In this document: in pieces, positions 15,696 to 24,957 of the stretch
How positions within the stretch are numbered: position 1 is the first letter of the stretch
How the letters are laid out: each line of letters starts with the position of its first letter
Source of the DNA: CAVZBW01 sp963778465
GTDB lineage: Bacteria; Actinomycetota; Acidimicrobiia; Acidimicrobiales; RAAP-2
Direction: 5' to 3'
DNA: 64,000 nucleotides
NCBI GenBank assembly: GCA_963778465.1
Contig: CAVZUK010000003.1
Coordinates: 1,364,001-1,428,000, forward strand
Translations under genes and position numbers: made by a program
The notes under the pieces: generated by a model
The model's input: the letters and a program-made list of their open reading frames with translations, nothing else
Database searches by the model: none
Told to the model about the DNA's origin: nothing

Positions 15696-18600
15696 GTGAC
15701 CCGCTACGCGGAGCTCCACGCGCACTCGGACTTCAGCTTCCTCGACGGGTCGAGCGACCCCGAGGAGCTGGTGGTCGAGGCCAGCCGACTGCAGCTCGAC
15801 GCCCTGGCGTTGACCGACCACCACGGGCTCTACGGGGTCGTGCGCTTCTCCGAGGCGGCCCGGGCCATGGGGGTGCCCACCGTCTTCGGCGCCGAGGTCA
15901 CCCTGGCGCCGGCGGGCCCCCGCACCGGGGAGCCCGATCCCTCCGGCCACCACCTGGTGCTGCTGGCCAGGGACCCCGAGGGGTACTCGCGCCTCTCCAC
16001 CCTGCTCGCCGACGCGCACCTGGCCGGCGGGGAGAAGGGGCGGCCCGTCCTCGCCCTGGACGACCTGGGCGATCGGCACGGCGGCCACTGGCGGGTGCTG
16101 ACCGGTTGCCGCAAGGGGCCGGTACCCGCCGCCCTGGTGTCCTCCGGCCCCCGGGCTGCCCGGCGCGAGCTCGACCGCCTGGCCGCCATCTTCGGCCGCG
16201 GGTCGCTGGCGGTCGAGCTGTGGGACCACGGCGACCCGCTCGACGCGGCGCGCAACGACGCCCTGGCGGAGATGGCGGTGGACGCCGGGATCGACGCCGT
16301 CGCCACCAACAACGTCCACTACGCCACCCCCGCCGGCTACCGCCTGGCCACCACGATGGCGGCGGTGCGGGCCCGCCGCCCCCTGTCCGAGCTCGAGGGG
16401 TGGCTGTCCCCGGCCCCCACCGCCTGCCTGCGCTCGGCGGCCGAGCAGGCCCGCCGCTTCGCCCGCTGGCCGGGGGTGGTGGACCGGGCGGCCGAGATCG
16501 GCGACGAATGTGCATTCGACCTGCGCCTGGTCGCACCTCGCCTGCCCGACTTTCCCGTCCCCGACGGGTACGACGAGCAGCGCTACCTCGAGGAGCTGGT
16601 GGCCGAGGGAGCCCTCCGGCGCTACGGGTCGCGCGACCACCCGAGGGTGGCCGGGGCGTGGGCCCAGATCGATCACGAGCTCTCGGTGATCGGGGGCCTC
16701 GGCTACGCGGGCTACTTCCTCGTGGTCTGGGACATCGCCCAGGTCTGCCGCCGGCTCGGCGTCTACTGCCAGGGTCGCGGCTCGGCCGCCAATTCCGCCG
16801 TCTGCTACGCGCTGGGCATCACCAACGTGGACGCGGTGTCCCTCGGCCTGCTCTTCGAACGCTTCCTCTCGCCCGCACGCGACGGCCCCCCCGACATCGA
16901 CGTGGACATCGAGTCCGAGCGTCGCGAGGAGGTCATCCAGTACGTCTACGACCGCTACGGCCGCCGGCACGCCGCCCAGGTGGCGAACGTCATCACCTAC
17001 CGCCCCCGCTCGGCGCTGCGCGACGTGGGCAAGGCCCTCGGCTACTCGGTCGAGGAGGTGGGCGCCTGGGCCTCCGAAGTGGACCCCGGCCCGCGGGCCC
17101 CGGGCACCGACCCGCTCCGCTCGGGCGTGCCGCCGCTCGTGGCCGAGCTCGCCACGGCCGTCCTGGAGCGCCCCCGCCACCTCGGCATCCACTCGGCGGG
17201 GATGGTCCTGTGCGACCGCCCGGTGGTGGAGGTGTGCCCGGTCGAGTGGGCGCGCATGCCCGGGCGCACCGTGCTGCAGTGGGACAAGGACGACTGCGCG
17301 GCCATCGGCCTGGTCAAGTTCGACCTGCTCGGGCTCGGGATGCTCGAGGCCCTCCACCGCATGGTGGACCTGATCGCAGAGCACCACGGGGTGACGATCG
17401 ACCTCGGCCAGCTCCCCCAGGAGGACGAGGTCTACGACCTGCTCTGCCGGGCCGACACGGTCGGGGTGTTCCAGGTGGAGAGCCGGGCCCAGATGGGGAC
17501 CCTTCCCCGAGTGCGACCCCGCAGCTTCTACGACATCGTGATCGAGGTGGCCCTGATCCGTCCCGGGCCGATCCAGGGCCACGCCGTCAACCCCTACATC
17601 CGCCGGCGCCGCGGGCTCGAGTCGGTCACCTACCTGCACCCGCTCTTGGAGCCCATCCTCAGCCGGACCCTGGGCGTGCCCCTCTTCCAGGAGCAGCTGA
17701 TGGAGATGGCGGTCGCGGTGGCCGGGTTCAGCGCGGCCGAGGCCGACGAGCTACGCCAGGCCATGGCGGCCAAGCGCTCCGCGGCCCGCATGGCACGGCT
17801 GCGGGACCGCCTGTACGCCGGCATGGCGGGCAAGGGGATCACCGACCAGGCCGCGGACCGGGTCTGGGACGCTCTGGCCGCCTTCGCCAACTTCGGGTTC
17901 CCCGAGTCGCACTCGGTGTCCTTCGCCCACCTCGTCTACTCGTCTGCCTGGATCAAGGTCCACTACCCGGCGGCCTTCTTGGGGGGCCTGCTCGACGCCC
18001 AGCCCATGGGCTTCTGGTCGCCCCAGAGCCTGGTGGCCGACGCCCGGCGGCACGGGGTGAGCGTCCTGCGGCCCCACGTCGACCACAGCCGGGTCGGCGC
18101 GAGGCTCGAGGGACCGGGCGGTCCCGACGACCTTCCCGCGCTGCGGCTGGGGTTGGCGGGGGTCCGGGGGGTGGGGGAGGCCACGGCCGAGCGCATCGTC
18201 GCCGGCCAACCCTGGCCCGAGGTCGCCGACCTGGTCCGGCGGGCGCAGGTGACCCGGTCCCAGCTCGAGGCCCTGGCCGCCGCGGGGGCGCTCGACGGGC
18301 TGGGGGAGCCCACGCCCGCCTCGCGCCGATCGCTGCTGTGGGCGGCGGGTGCCGTGGCGCAGGCCACCCCCGACCGCCTGCCCGGGATCTACACAGGGGC
18401 GGAGGCGCCGCCGCTGCCGGAGCCGACGCCGGTCGAGGAGGTCGGCGACGACCTGTGGTCCCTCGGGATGGCCCCCGAGCGCACGGCCATGGACATCGCC
18501 CGGCCCCGACTCGACGAGATGGGGGTGGTGCGCGCCGGCGACCTGTGCCATCGACCCGACCGCAGCCAGGTGCGCGTCGCCGGCGTGGTGACGCACCGCC

Positions 18601-18839
18601 AGCACCCCGACAGCGCGCACGGGATGGTCTTCGTCAACCTGGAGGACGAGACCGGCCACGCCAACCTCGTGTTCTCCCCGGGCGCCTGGGTGCGCTGGCG
18701 CCACGTCGCCCGGCGCGCCCCGGTCCTGTTGGTGTCGGGTCGCCTGGAGCGGGGACAGGACGCCATCAACGTGGTCGCGCAGCGCGTCGAGTCCGTCGAC
18801 CTCGGCGCCCCCGTGCCGCCTTCCCGCGATTTCCGCTGA
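15696..18839 (+). CDS. dnaE2: error-prone DNA polymerase DnaE2
   Basis: The product has 1047 residues, close to the family norm. The N-terminus is a PHP domain (ELHAHSDFSFLDG, LTDHHGLYG). The polymerase III alpha core follows, with catalytic aspartates in PPDIDVDIES (Asp400, Asp402) and the family motifs GRGSAANSAVCYALGI, FQVESRAQMGTLPR and FGFPESHSVSFAHLVY. A C-terminal OB domain (VAGVVTHRQHPDSAHGMVFV) completes it. DnaE2 copies damaged templates during the SOS response and causes induced mutation. GTG 15696 lies 46 nt after imuB; the ribosome site is weak, so coupling is likely. Confidence 0.95.
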   Translation: MTRYAELHAHSDFSFLDGSSDPEELVVEASRLQLDALALTDHHGLYGVVRFSEAARAMGVPTVFGAEVTLAPAGPRTGEPDPSGHHLVLLARDPEGYSRLSTLLADAHLAGGEKGRPVLALDDLGDRHGGHWRVLTGCRKGPVPAALVSSGPRAARRELDRLAAIFGRGSLAVELWDHGDPLDAARNDALAEMAVDAGIDAVATNNVHYATPAGYRLATTMAAVRARRPLSELEGWLSPAPTACLRSAAEQARRFARWPGVVDRAAEIGDECAFDLRLVAPRLPDFPVPDGYDEQRYLEELVAEGALRRYGSRDHPRVAGAWAQIDHELSVIGGLGYAGYFLVVWDIAQVCRRLGVYCQGRGSAANSAVCYALGITNVDAVSLGLLFERFLSPARDGPPDIDVDIESERREEVIQYVYDRYGRRHAAQVANVITYRPRSALRDVGKALGYSVEEVGAWASEVDPGPRAPGTDPLRSGVPPLVAELATAVLERPRHLGIHSAGMVLCDRPVVEVCPVEWARMPGRTVLQWDKDDCAAIGLVKFDLLGLGMLEALHRMVDLIAEHHGVTIDLGQLPQEDEVYDLLCRADTVGVFQVESRAQMGTLPRVRPRSFYDIVIEVALIRPGPIQGHAVNPYIRRRRGLESVTYLHPLLEPILSRTLGVPLFQEQLMEMAVAVAGFSAAEADELRQAMAAKRSAARMARLRDRLYAGMAGKGITDQAADRVWDALAAFANFGFPESHSVSFAHLVYSSAWIKVHYPAAFLGGLLDAQPMGFWSPQSLVADARRHGVSVLRPHVDHSRVGARLEGPGGPDDLPALRLGLAGVRGVGEATAERIVAGQPWPEVADLVRRAQVTRSQLEALAAAGALDGLGEPTPASRRSLLWAAGAVAQATPDRLPGIYTGAEAPPLPEPTPVEEVGDDLWSLGMAPERTAMDIARPRLDEMGVVRAGDLCHRPDRSQVRVAGVVTHRQHPDSAHGMVFVNLEDETGHANLVFSPGAWVRWRHVARRAPVLLVSGRLERGQDAINVVAQRVESVDLGAPVPPSRDFR

Positions 18840-18947
18840 GTCACTCACCCCGGATCACCCGGGAGTACCGCGAGAGAACTTGGCGGCGGTATCCAGGTTC
18901 GACATTCTGGCGCAGCTCGCCGACGTCATATCGAGTCTGCACATATC

Positions 18948-18962
18948 TATAATCCCGATTCA
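18948..18962 (+). promoter_or_regulatory. perfect -10 box next to a start codon
   Basis: TATAAT at 18948-18953 is a perfect sigma-70-type -10 in otherwise GC-rich DNA. It ends 9 nt before the ATG at 18963, so a transcript would begin almost at the start codon. The -35 region (GTCATA at 17 bp) is weak. Confidence 0.55.
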
Positions 18963-20738
18963 ATGGCACCCCGAATGGGAGGCGGAAGCTTGGCGGCCGG
19001 CCCGAGCGTCGTCGCACCAGTCGACCCTTCACGTAGCCGCGTCGACACCTTCCACGGCAGACGCGTCAAGACGCGCCCTCGATCGCTTCCCGTTGGCCGT
19101 CATCACCGGACGGTCGTTCGACCGGGCATGGGCCATGCGACGCTCATCCGTACGCTGTGCCACGTCGCCGCGGCACTACCGATCGTCGTGGTCGCCGCCG
19201 TCCAGGGTGCTCGGGGGTGGACGCCCCTCGTCGACGACGCGGCGATCGCCTGGCGTTCCTGGGACGTCTTGTCCATGCATTCCCCGCTGGTCGGCCACAT
19301 GACCGAGGCCAAGGTGAACGGCCTGGCCTACGGCTTGGGCCCACTGCAGAACTGGATCCTCGCGATCCCGGTGCGGCTCTTTCCCGACCAAGGCGCCCTC
19401 TGGGGTGCCGCGATCGCGTGCATCGTGGCTTCGTCGCTGGCGATCGAGGCCGCCTGGTCGATGTGTAGGTGGAGTGGGGCGGTCATCGCCAGTGCCGCGG
19501 TCCTGGTCCTCGTCATGACCCGACCGGACCTCATCGCCGATCTGGTCTGGAACCCGACGACGGGCGTCTTCTGGCTCATGGCCACCGTGGCCTGTGGCTG
19601 CGTGGCGGCCGTCGGTCGGCTCGGCTGGTGGCCGGTGGCCGTGCTCTCGGCCAGCATCTCGGCCCAGTGTCACGAGTTCTACGCGATCCCGGCATTGGCC
19701 ATCTGCCTCGTCTCACTCCTCGTCGGGCTGGCGGCGCGCCGCTCTCGAGGTCAGCCCCTCGGCGGGCGCTGGTGGATCGTGGCGGGACTCGTCTCGGTCG
19801 GCTGCTGGCTTGCACCGCTGATCCAGCAAGCCACCGGTCGTCCCGGCAACCTCGGCCTGCTGCTACACGCGGCGCGAGGCTCTTCGCACCTCGGCCTCGG
19901 GACGGCCCTCGGTGGGCTGGGGGCTGCCGTCCGCCCGTTTCCCGATTGGTTGCACATTCCCTGGCGCGGCGACCCCCACTTCCAATGGATCGTCGAGTCG
20001 TTCCAGGGTCCCAAGGCGTGGGGGGTCGTGGTGCTCGCCCTGCTCGTCGTGATCGCTGCCCGGGCCTGGCGGGTCGAGCGCAGACTGAGCGCGCTCGCTC
20101 TGGTGGCGCTCGCGACGGACGTCGGGACGGTAGTGTCGGTCGCCCTCTTTCCCGCCGGCATCGGGAACGTCAATGCCTTTAGCTATCTCGACGCGGCGTG
20201 GTGGCCCGTCGGAATCGCGACGTGGATCACCCTGGGGTGGGCCGCAGTTCGCCTCGCACGCTCGTTCATCGAGCGACGCGGGCGCCACCAGATGTGGCTC
20301 CGGTCCCGCAGACCTCTTCAGGTTTGCGGCAGCGGCTTGGTCCTCGGACTGGCGGTCGCTGCGACATGGACAAACGTGCCTCTGGTCGGCGGATTTGTCT
20401 GGGGTGGCTGGTCGATGATGCGGACGACGGAGCAAGCGGCCGTGGCTGTCGAGAGGGTCGCACCTCGTCGCCCGTTCACGCTCGCGGTCGTCGGCGGTCC
20501 CGCATCCTTCCCCGATAGCCTCATGGTGCCTTTCGGAATGGAGAGCGGCGTCGCGTACCGACTCCACGTGCGGGGGCTCCAGCCGAGGTTCACCACCCTC
20601 GGCTGGCACTACTTCGGAGCTTGGACCAGGCAGGTTCCGAACGAGCCGGTCGTCACCATCGAGCTGTCCCGCACCGTCCCGACGAGAGTGCTCCGTGTCT
20701 CGGTCACACCGAGCGGGTCCCCCGTGGCCGGGACCTAG
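18963..20738 (+). CDS. polytopic membrane protein, possible glycosyltransferase-type
   Basis: The product has up to 591 residues with about 11 hydrophobic helices between residues 60 and 490, then a soluble C-terminal domain of about 110 residues rich in beta strands. The layout, with an acidic loop after the first helix (GWTPLVDDAAIAW), is like GT-C mannosyl/arabinosyltransferases, but no diagnostic motif is secure, so this is inference. The ATG at 18963 follows a perfect -10 box; the N-terminal 55 residues are Arg-rich, and ATG 19128 just before the first helix is a serious alternative start. Confidence 0.6.
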   Translation: MAPRMGGGSLAAGPSVVAPVDPSRSRVDTFHGRRVKTRPRSLPVGRHHRTVVRPGMGHATLIRTLCHVAAALPIVVVAAVQGARGWTPLVDDAAIAWRSWDVLSMHSPLVGHMTEAKVNGLAYGLGPLQNWILAIPVRLFPDQGALWGAAIACIVASSLAIEAAWSMCRWSGAVIASAAVLVLVMTRPDLIADLVWNPTTGVFWLMATVACGCVAAVGRLGWWPVAVLSASISAQCHEFYAIPALAICLVSLLVGLAARRSRGQPLGGRWWIVAGLVSVGCWLAPLIQQATGRPGNLGLLLHAARGSSHLGLGTALGGLGAAVRPFPDWLHIPWRGDPHFQWIVESFQGPKAWGVVVLALLVVIAARAWRVERRLSALALVALATDVGTVVSVALFPAGIGNVNAFSYLDAAWWPVGIATWITLGWAAVRLARSFIERRGRHQMWLRSRRPLQVCGSGLVLGLAVAATWTNVPLVGGFVWGGWSMMRTTEQAAVAVERVAPRRPFTLAVVGGPASFPDSLMVPFGMESGVAYRLHVRGLQPRFTTLGWHYFGAWTRQVPNEPVVTIELSRTVPTRVLRVSVTPSGSPVAGT

Positions 20739-20823
20739 ACCCGGCACCGCCGAGCCGAACGACGATCTGCATCTGGCCGGGGCGACCGTTGAATCCGTCG
20801 GCGGGCCCGCCATACTCTCAGCC

Positions 20824-21438
20824 ATGAGCGGCGACGCGGTGGTCGGCCAGGACGGGCTCGCACGCTGCCCCTGGGGAGGCTCCTCGCCCGAGTACCAGCG
20901 GTACCACGACGAGGAATGGGGCCGACCGGTGGGCGACGACGACCGGGTCTTCGAGAAGCTGTGCCTGGAGGGGTTCCAGGCCGGCCTCTCCTGGCTGACC
21001 ATCCTGCGCAAGCGAGAAGGATTCCGGACGGCCTTCGCCTCCTTCGACCCGACCGCGGTGGCCGGCTTCGACGACGGGGACGTCGAGCGCCTCATGTCGG
21101 ACGCCTCGATCGTCCGCAACCGGGCCAAGATCAACGCGACCATCGACAACGCCCGGGCGACACTGCGGCTCCGCCAGGAGGGCGTGTCGCTGGGCGCGAT
21201 GCTGTGGAGCCACGGGACCTCCGCTCCCCGGCCCCACACCGTCAGCGACATCTCGTCCACCACGGCCGAGTCCAAGGCCCTGTCCGCAGAGCTGAGAGGC
21301 CACGGGTTCCGCTTCGTCGGCCCGACGACCGTCTACGCGGCGATGCAGTCGCTCGGCGTCGTCAACGACCATCTCGAGGGATGTCACTTCGGCGGGGTGG
21401 CGGAAGCCGAGCGCGCCCGTTTCTGCCCGCCGGTCTGA
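20824..21438 (+). CDS. tag: DNA-3-methyladenine glycosylase I
   Basis: The product has 204 residues. All Tag landmarks are present: Cys15 in ARCPW and His28 in RYHDEEWG pair with His and Cys in DHLEGCHFGG to form the zinc site. Glu49 in CLEGFQAGLSW matches the base-binding Glu. The enzyme removes 3-methyladenine from alkylated DNA in the cytoplasm as the first step of base excision repair. No Shine-Dalgarno is present; TACTCT (20813-20818) lies 5 nt before ATG 20824, which suggests a leaderless mRNA. It appears monocistronic. Confidence 0.95.
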   Translation: MSGDAVVGQDGLARCPWGGSSPEYQRYHDEEWGRPVGDDDRVFEKLCLEGFQAGLSWLTILRKREGFRTAFASFDPTAVAGFDDGDVERLMSDASIVRNRAKINATIDNARATLRLRQEGVSLGAMLWSHGTSAPRPHTVSDISSTTAESKALSAELRGHGFRFVGPTTVYAAMQSLGVVNDHLEGCHFGGVAEAERARFCPPV

Positions 21439-21463
21439 GGGTGGGGTCGCCGGCCGGCCGGGT

Positions 21464-22252
21464 CTACAGGTCGGGAAGACCGAGATCGAGGTTGGGGGTC
21501 TCCAGCCCGCCGTCCACTTCGAGCACCTTCCCCGTGACGTAGCCGCCGGCCGGGGATGCCAGGTACACGACCGCCGCTGCGATGTCCTCGGGCTGCGCGA
21601 TGCGGCGCAGGGGAGTGCTCTCCTCCATGGCCACCCGGAGCTCCTCGGTCTGGAGCACGATCTCGAGGGCGGACGTCGCGGTGGAGCCGACGCCAACGGC
21701 GTTGACCCGGATCCGGGGTGCGAGGTCCTTCGCCGCGAGCCGGGTGTAGTGCGACAGGGCCGCCTTCGCCGTCCCGTAGGCGAGGTAGCCGCGGCCCGAG
21801 ATGCGTCCCACCACCGAGGAGATGTTGACGACCGCACCCCCGCCGGTCTCAAGCATGCCGGGCACGGCGGCACGCACCAGCGCATGGGCGGTGGTCACGT
21901 TGAAGTGGAAGGCCTCCTCCATGAAGCGCGGCGACGTCTCGAGCAACGGGCGAGGCATCGTGCCGCCCACGTTGTTGACGACGACGTCGAGGCGGCCCAG
22001 CTCCTGCACCGCCCGCTCCGGGAGGGAGGCCACGAGGTCGAGGTCGTTCAGGTCCCCGGCGACGACGACGGCGCGGCGCCCGTTCGATTCGACGGCCGAG
22101 GCCACCTTGGCCAGCTGCTCCTCGGTGCGTGCGGCCAGCACGACGTCGGCGCCGGCCTCGCTCAGCGCGATCGCGCTGGCCGCCCCGATGCCGCGTCCTG
22201 CGCCGGTCACCACCGCCACCTGGTCGGTGAGGCGGAATCGATCGAGGATCAT
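21464..22252 (-). CDS. short-chain dehydrogenase/reductase (SDR)
   Basis: The product has 262 residues. It has the nucleotide-binding motif TGAGRGIG (16-23), the NNVGG motif, the catalytic Ser in VVNISSVVG and Tyr/Lys in YLAYGTAKAA, and ends with GYVTGKVLEVDGG, all typical of classical SDRs of the FabG type. The enzyme oxidises or reduces an alcohol/ketone with NAD(P). The substrate cannot be told. ATG 22252 is preceded by GAGAAAGG; the extension to 22378 has no coding character. It lies downstream of an MFS gene on the same strand, 176 bp away. Confidence 0.9.
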   Translation of the reverse strand: MILDRFRLTDQVAVVTGAGRGIGAASAIALSEAGADVVLAARTEEQLAKVASAVESNGRRAVVVAGDLNDLDLVASLPERAVQELGRLDVVVNNVGGTMPRPLLETSPRFMEEAFHFNVTTAHALVRAAVPGMLETGGGAVVNISSVVGRISGRGYLAYGTAKAALSHYTRLAAKDLAPRIRVNAVGVGSTATSALEIVLQTEELRVAMEESTPLRRIAQPEDIAAAVVYLASPAGGYVTGKVLEVDGGLETPNLDLGLPDL

Positions 22253-22428
22253 CGCGATGCCTTTCTCGTCCGGACCGGTGGGGTCGGATCGCCCGGTCGG
22301 GTTCTCCCACGGGGATCTCCGGTGGCAGCCCCGGGGGTTGTCTAGTGCATTCGACACGCCATCGGCCGGGCGGCCCATCGACGGGGCGGCCCGTCGGCCC
22401 GGCGGCCGCCACTGTCAGCCCTCGTCGG

Positions 22429-23835
22429 TCAGACCGCTTCGACGGCCGTCGACGGCCCTTTCTCCTTGGGCATCAGGACCGTGGCGGCCACGCCGCCCAG
22501 GCCGATGACCCCGAGGGCGATCATGGCGAACGCGTAGGCGCTGATGGGCTGGGTCAGGCCGGTGATCAAGATGGTGCTGCCGATCGCCGTGCCGAGGGAC
22601 GAACCCAGGTTGGAGACGCTGCGCGACAGCCCGGAGATCTCCCCCTGCTGCTCCTCGGGGAACGCCGACTGCACCACGTTGACCGACGGGGTGAGCATCG
22701 TGCCGACCCCGAGCCCGATGAGCAGGAGGCCGGGAGCGAAGGCCCACGGGCTGGGCGAATGCTTGACCAGCGCGAGGAGCAGCGCGATTCCGGCGAGGGC
22801 GCCGATGAACCCCGCCAGGATCAGGGAGCGCTGCGAGAAGCGCCTGACCAGCCGCCCCACGGCGAGGGAGGACACGAGGATCCCGAGCGTGGCCGCGGTG
22901 AAGATGACGCCGGTCTGGATGGCGTTGTAGTGGCGTACGACCTGCAGATAGGTCGAGACCACGATGGACGTGCCCAACAAGATCAACCACTGGACGTTCT
23001 GGGTCACGAGCGCCAGGTTGGAGACCCGGTTGCGGAAGAGGCTGGTCGAGAGCAGCGGCTCCTTGTGCGCTCGCTCGCGTGCGCGCACCCAGGCGAAGAA
23101 GCCGACCAGGATCGCGGCGCCGGCGACCAGGAGCACGACGGAGAGGATCAGGCTGTTGTCCGCGGCCAGGATGCCCATCACGAGGACGATGAGCCCCACC
23201 GCCGAGAGCACCGCGCCGACGATGTCGAAGGAGCGGGTGGGATCGGCCGGCAGGGGGTCGCGCACGTCGCGGCTCAACCAGATGATGACGGCGATGACGA
23301 GGGCCTGGAAAACGAAGGCCGCTCGCCAGGAGATGGCCGACGTGATCAGGCCGCCCAGTAGGGGTCCCGTGGCCGCCCCGATGCCACCCATGCCGCTGAT
23401 CACGCCGAAGGCCCGCGCCCGCTCCTTGATGTCCGTGAAGAGCATGGTCGTCAGGATGTACACCGGCGGGATCAGCAGAGCGGTCCCGACTCCTTCGAGG
23501 ATGGAGTTGCCCAGGATGAGCACGCCGAGACCGGGCGCGACGGCACTCAAGATGGCACCCACCCCGTAGATGGCCAGCCCCACCAGGAAGCAACGCTTGC
23601 GACCGAAGCGATCGGTCAGCTTGCCGCCGGGGATCATGAGTGCCGCCATCACCAGGAGGAACAGCGTGATCGCCACCTGCACGCCCTGCACCGTGGTGTC
23701 GAGGTCGCGACTGATGTCGTTGATCATGACGTTCATGTTGGAGCCGGCGAAGCTGCAGATGAACTGCGCCAGAGCCAGGGGGACGAGGGTCCGGCGCAGG
23801 CCGGCGGCGGTGCCGGCGGACACGGCGGCGCTCAC
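22429..23835 (-). CDS. MFS drug-type exporter (DHA2/EmrB-like)
   Basis: The product has 468 residues with about 14 hydrophobic helices. The loop motif GGKLTDRFGRKRCFLVG between helices 2 and 3 and GGIGAATGPLLGGLI in helix 5 (antiporter motif C) are diagnostic of proton-driven exporters of the DHA2 group. It acts in the inner membrane; the substrate is unknown. GTG 23835 is taken as start; no Shine-Dalgarno is visible, but TAGGGT lies 7 nt upstream, consistent with a leaderless mRNA. Confidence 0.9.
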   Translation of the reverse strand: MSAAVSAGTAAGLRRTLVPLALAQFICSFAGSNMNVMINDISRDLDTTVQGVQVAITLFLLVMAALMIPGGKLTDRFGRKRCFLVGLAIYGVGAILSAVAPGLGVLILGNSILEGVGTALLIPPVYILTTMLFTDIKERARAFGVISGMGGIGAATGPLLGGLITSAISWRAAFVFQALVIAVIIWLSRDVRDPLPADPTRSFDIVGAVLSAVGLIVLVMGILAADNSLILSVVLLVAGAAILVGFFAWVRARERAHKEPLLSTSLFRNRVSNLALVTQNVQWLILLGTSIVVSTYLQVVRHYNAIQTGVIFTAATLGILVSSLAVGRLVRRFSQRSLILAGFIGALAGIALLLALVKHSPSPWAFAPGLLLIGLGVGTMLTPSVNVVQSAFPEEQQGEISGLSRSVSNLGSSLGTAIGSTILITGLTQPISAYAFAMIALGVIGLGGVAATVLMPKEKGPSTAVEAV

Positions 23836-23926
23836 GGCGTCGACCCTATCCCCGGGGAGGACGCTGGGGGTCGGTCCGCTGGCGCAGGCCGACGGCCCAG
23901 GATTGGAAGCGCAACCCGTCCCGGAC

Positions 23927-24220
23927 TCAACTTCCGAGGATCTTCGCCTTCTCTGCAGCGAACTCGGCGTCGGTGAGGACGCCCGCGTCCCGCAGCTCCC
24001 CGAGCTGCTTCAGCTGCCCCAGCCGGTCGGGAGGTGGCGCGGCGGGGGGTGGCGCCGCCGCCGGGGGTGGCGCCACCTGTTGCGGGGGCGGGGCTCCATA
24101 GCGCGGGTCGCCCTGGTTTGCCCAACGGTCGGCCTGGCGCCGCGACACCCGGTTCGACACCGCGGTCGCCGTCCCGGCGATGACCGCCGTTCTTCCGATG
24201 CCTCGTAGCAGTCCCGGCAC
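23927..24220 (-). CDS. SHOCT-domain protein
   Basis: The product has 97 residues: an N-terminal basic, weakly hydrophobic part (MPGLLRGIGRTAVIAGTA), a Pro/Ala-rich linker, and a C-terminal SHOCT hairpin (QLKQLGELRDAGVLTDAEF, then AAEKAKILG). SHOCT is a short oligomerisation or membrane-association motif. GTG 24220 is preceded by the very strong GGAGAGGAGG. The gene lies 84 bp after the DUF6325 gene on the same strand, an arrangement that suggests one operon. Confidence 0.8.
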   Translation of the reverse strand: MPGLLRGIGRTAVIAGTATAVSNRVSRRQADRWANQGDPRYGAPPPQQVAPPPAAAPPPAAPPPDRLGQLKQLGELRDAGVLTDAEFAAEKAKILGS

Positions 24221-24304
24221 GAGGTCCTCCTCTCCATCCTCGATCTTCCGGCTGCCGCCCGATCGGCCGGCCAGCCATCGTGTTCCGGCGAACCTGCAGC
24301 GGGA

Positions 24305-24742
24305 TCAGGAACCCGTCGCGTCGAGCGACCGCAGGAGGGCATCCTGAGGGATGTAGCCCGCCGCCACCAACTCGGCCCCACCCTCGCGGAGCGCCTCCAC
24401 GAAGTCCGTCGCCCACCGGTTCTCGAACAGGAGGATGCCCGCCGAAGAGCCGGGCTCGATCACCGGTGCCGCGTCGGCGAGGTCGCTCTCGTCGAGAAGG
24501 CCCGAGGATGCGCCCTCGAAGACGGCCAGATCCAGCCGGCCGTCACCGTCGAGATCGCTCAACTCGAGCCGGCGCAGCGACCCGTCCGTGGCCCTGGACA
24601 CGAAGACGAGGTCGAGGATCCTGATCACGCCCCGGTTGACGAGGTCGACCAGTATGGGAAACCCGGTGCCGGTCATCTTGCTCCCTGGAAACTCGACGAC
24701 CAGGTAGCTGACGGGGCCCAAGCGTTCAGACGCGTCGGTCAT
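24305..24742 (-). CDS. DUF6325-family protein
   Basis: The product has 145 residues. It begins RLGPVSYLVVEFPGSKMTG and contains GVIRILDLVFVSRATDG and SAGILLFENRWATDFVEAL, the pattern of DUF6325/DUF1269-like proteins, which are common in actinobacteria next to SHOCT proteins and are of unknown function. ATG 24742 has GGGAGAG upstream; the 11-residue extension is unlikely. A perfect 14-bp palindrome (24887-24900) sits about 145 bp upstream. Confidence 0.7.
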   Translation of the reverse strand: MTDASERLGPVSYLVVEFPGSKMTGTGFPILVDLVNRGVIRILDLVFVSRATDGSLRRLELSDLDGDGRLDLAVFEGASSGLLDESDLADAAPVIEPGSSAGILLFENRWATDFVEALREGGAELVAAGYIPQDALLRSLDATGS

Positions 24743-24886
24743 CGCTTCTCTCCCTCGGTCTTGTACGGTGGTCACGGGTACGTCACCGTCGCCGGCTATC
24801 GGTCACCGGCCGTGGACCTGGCACGTCCGCGGACCCGGTAGGGGCGGCGGCCAACCTCGCCATCCTTCCGGCCGAAGAGCGCAGTG

Positions 24887-24900
24887 ACATCGGCCGATGT
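24887..24900. promoter_or_regulatory. 14-bp palindrome ACATCGG/CCGATGT, candidate operator
   Basis: ACATCGGCCGATGT is fully self-complementary. The same half site ACATCGGCC recurs as an inverted repeat at 25542-25564, upstream of the next two genes. This suggests a shared regulator for the 24-26 kb block. Confidence 0.45.
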
Positions 24901-24931
24901 GGTCGATTGTCGGCCGTGGTCGATTGTCGGC
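24899..24931 (+). repeat. 17-bp tandem repeat in an intergenic region
   Basis: The unit GTGGTCGATTGTCGGC plus one base occurs twice head to tail (24899-24914 and 24916-24931), directly against the palindrome at 24887-24900. It could extend the operator. Confidence 0.6.
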
Positions 24932-24957
24932 ACCGGAGCGGCCCTCGGCCCGGCGGC

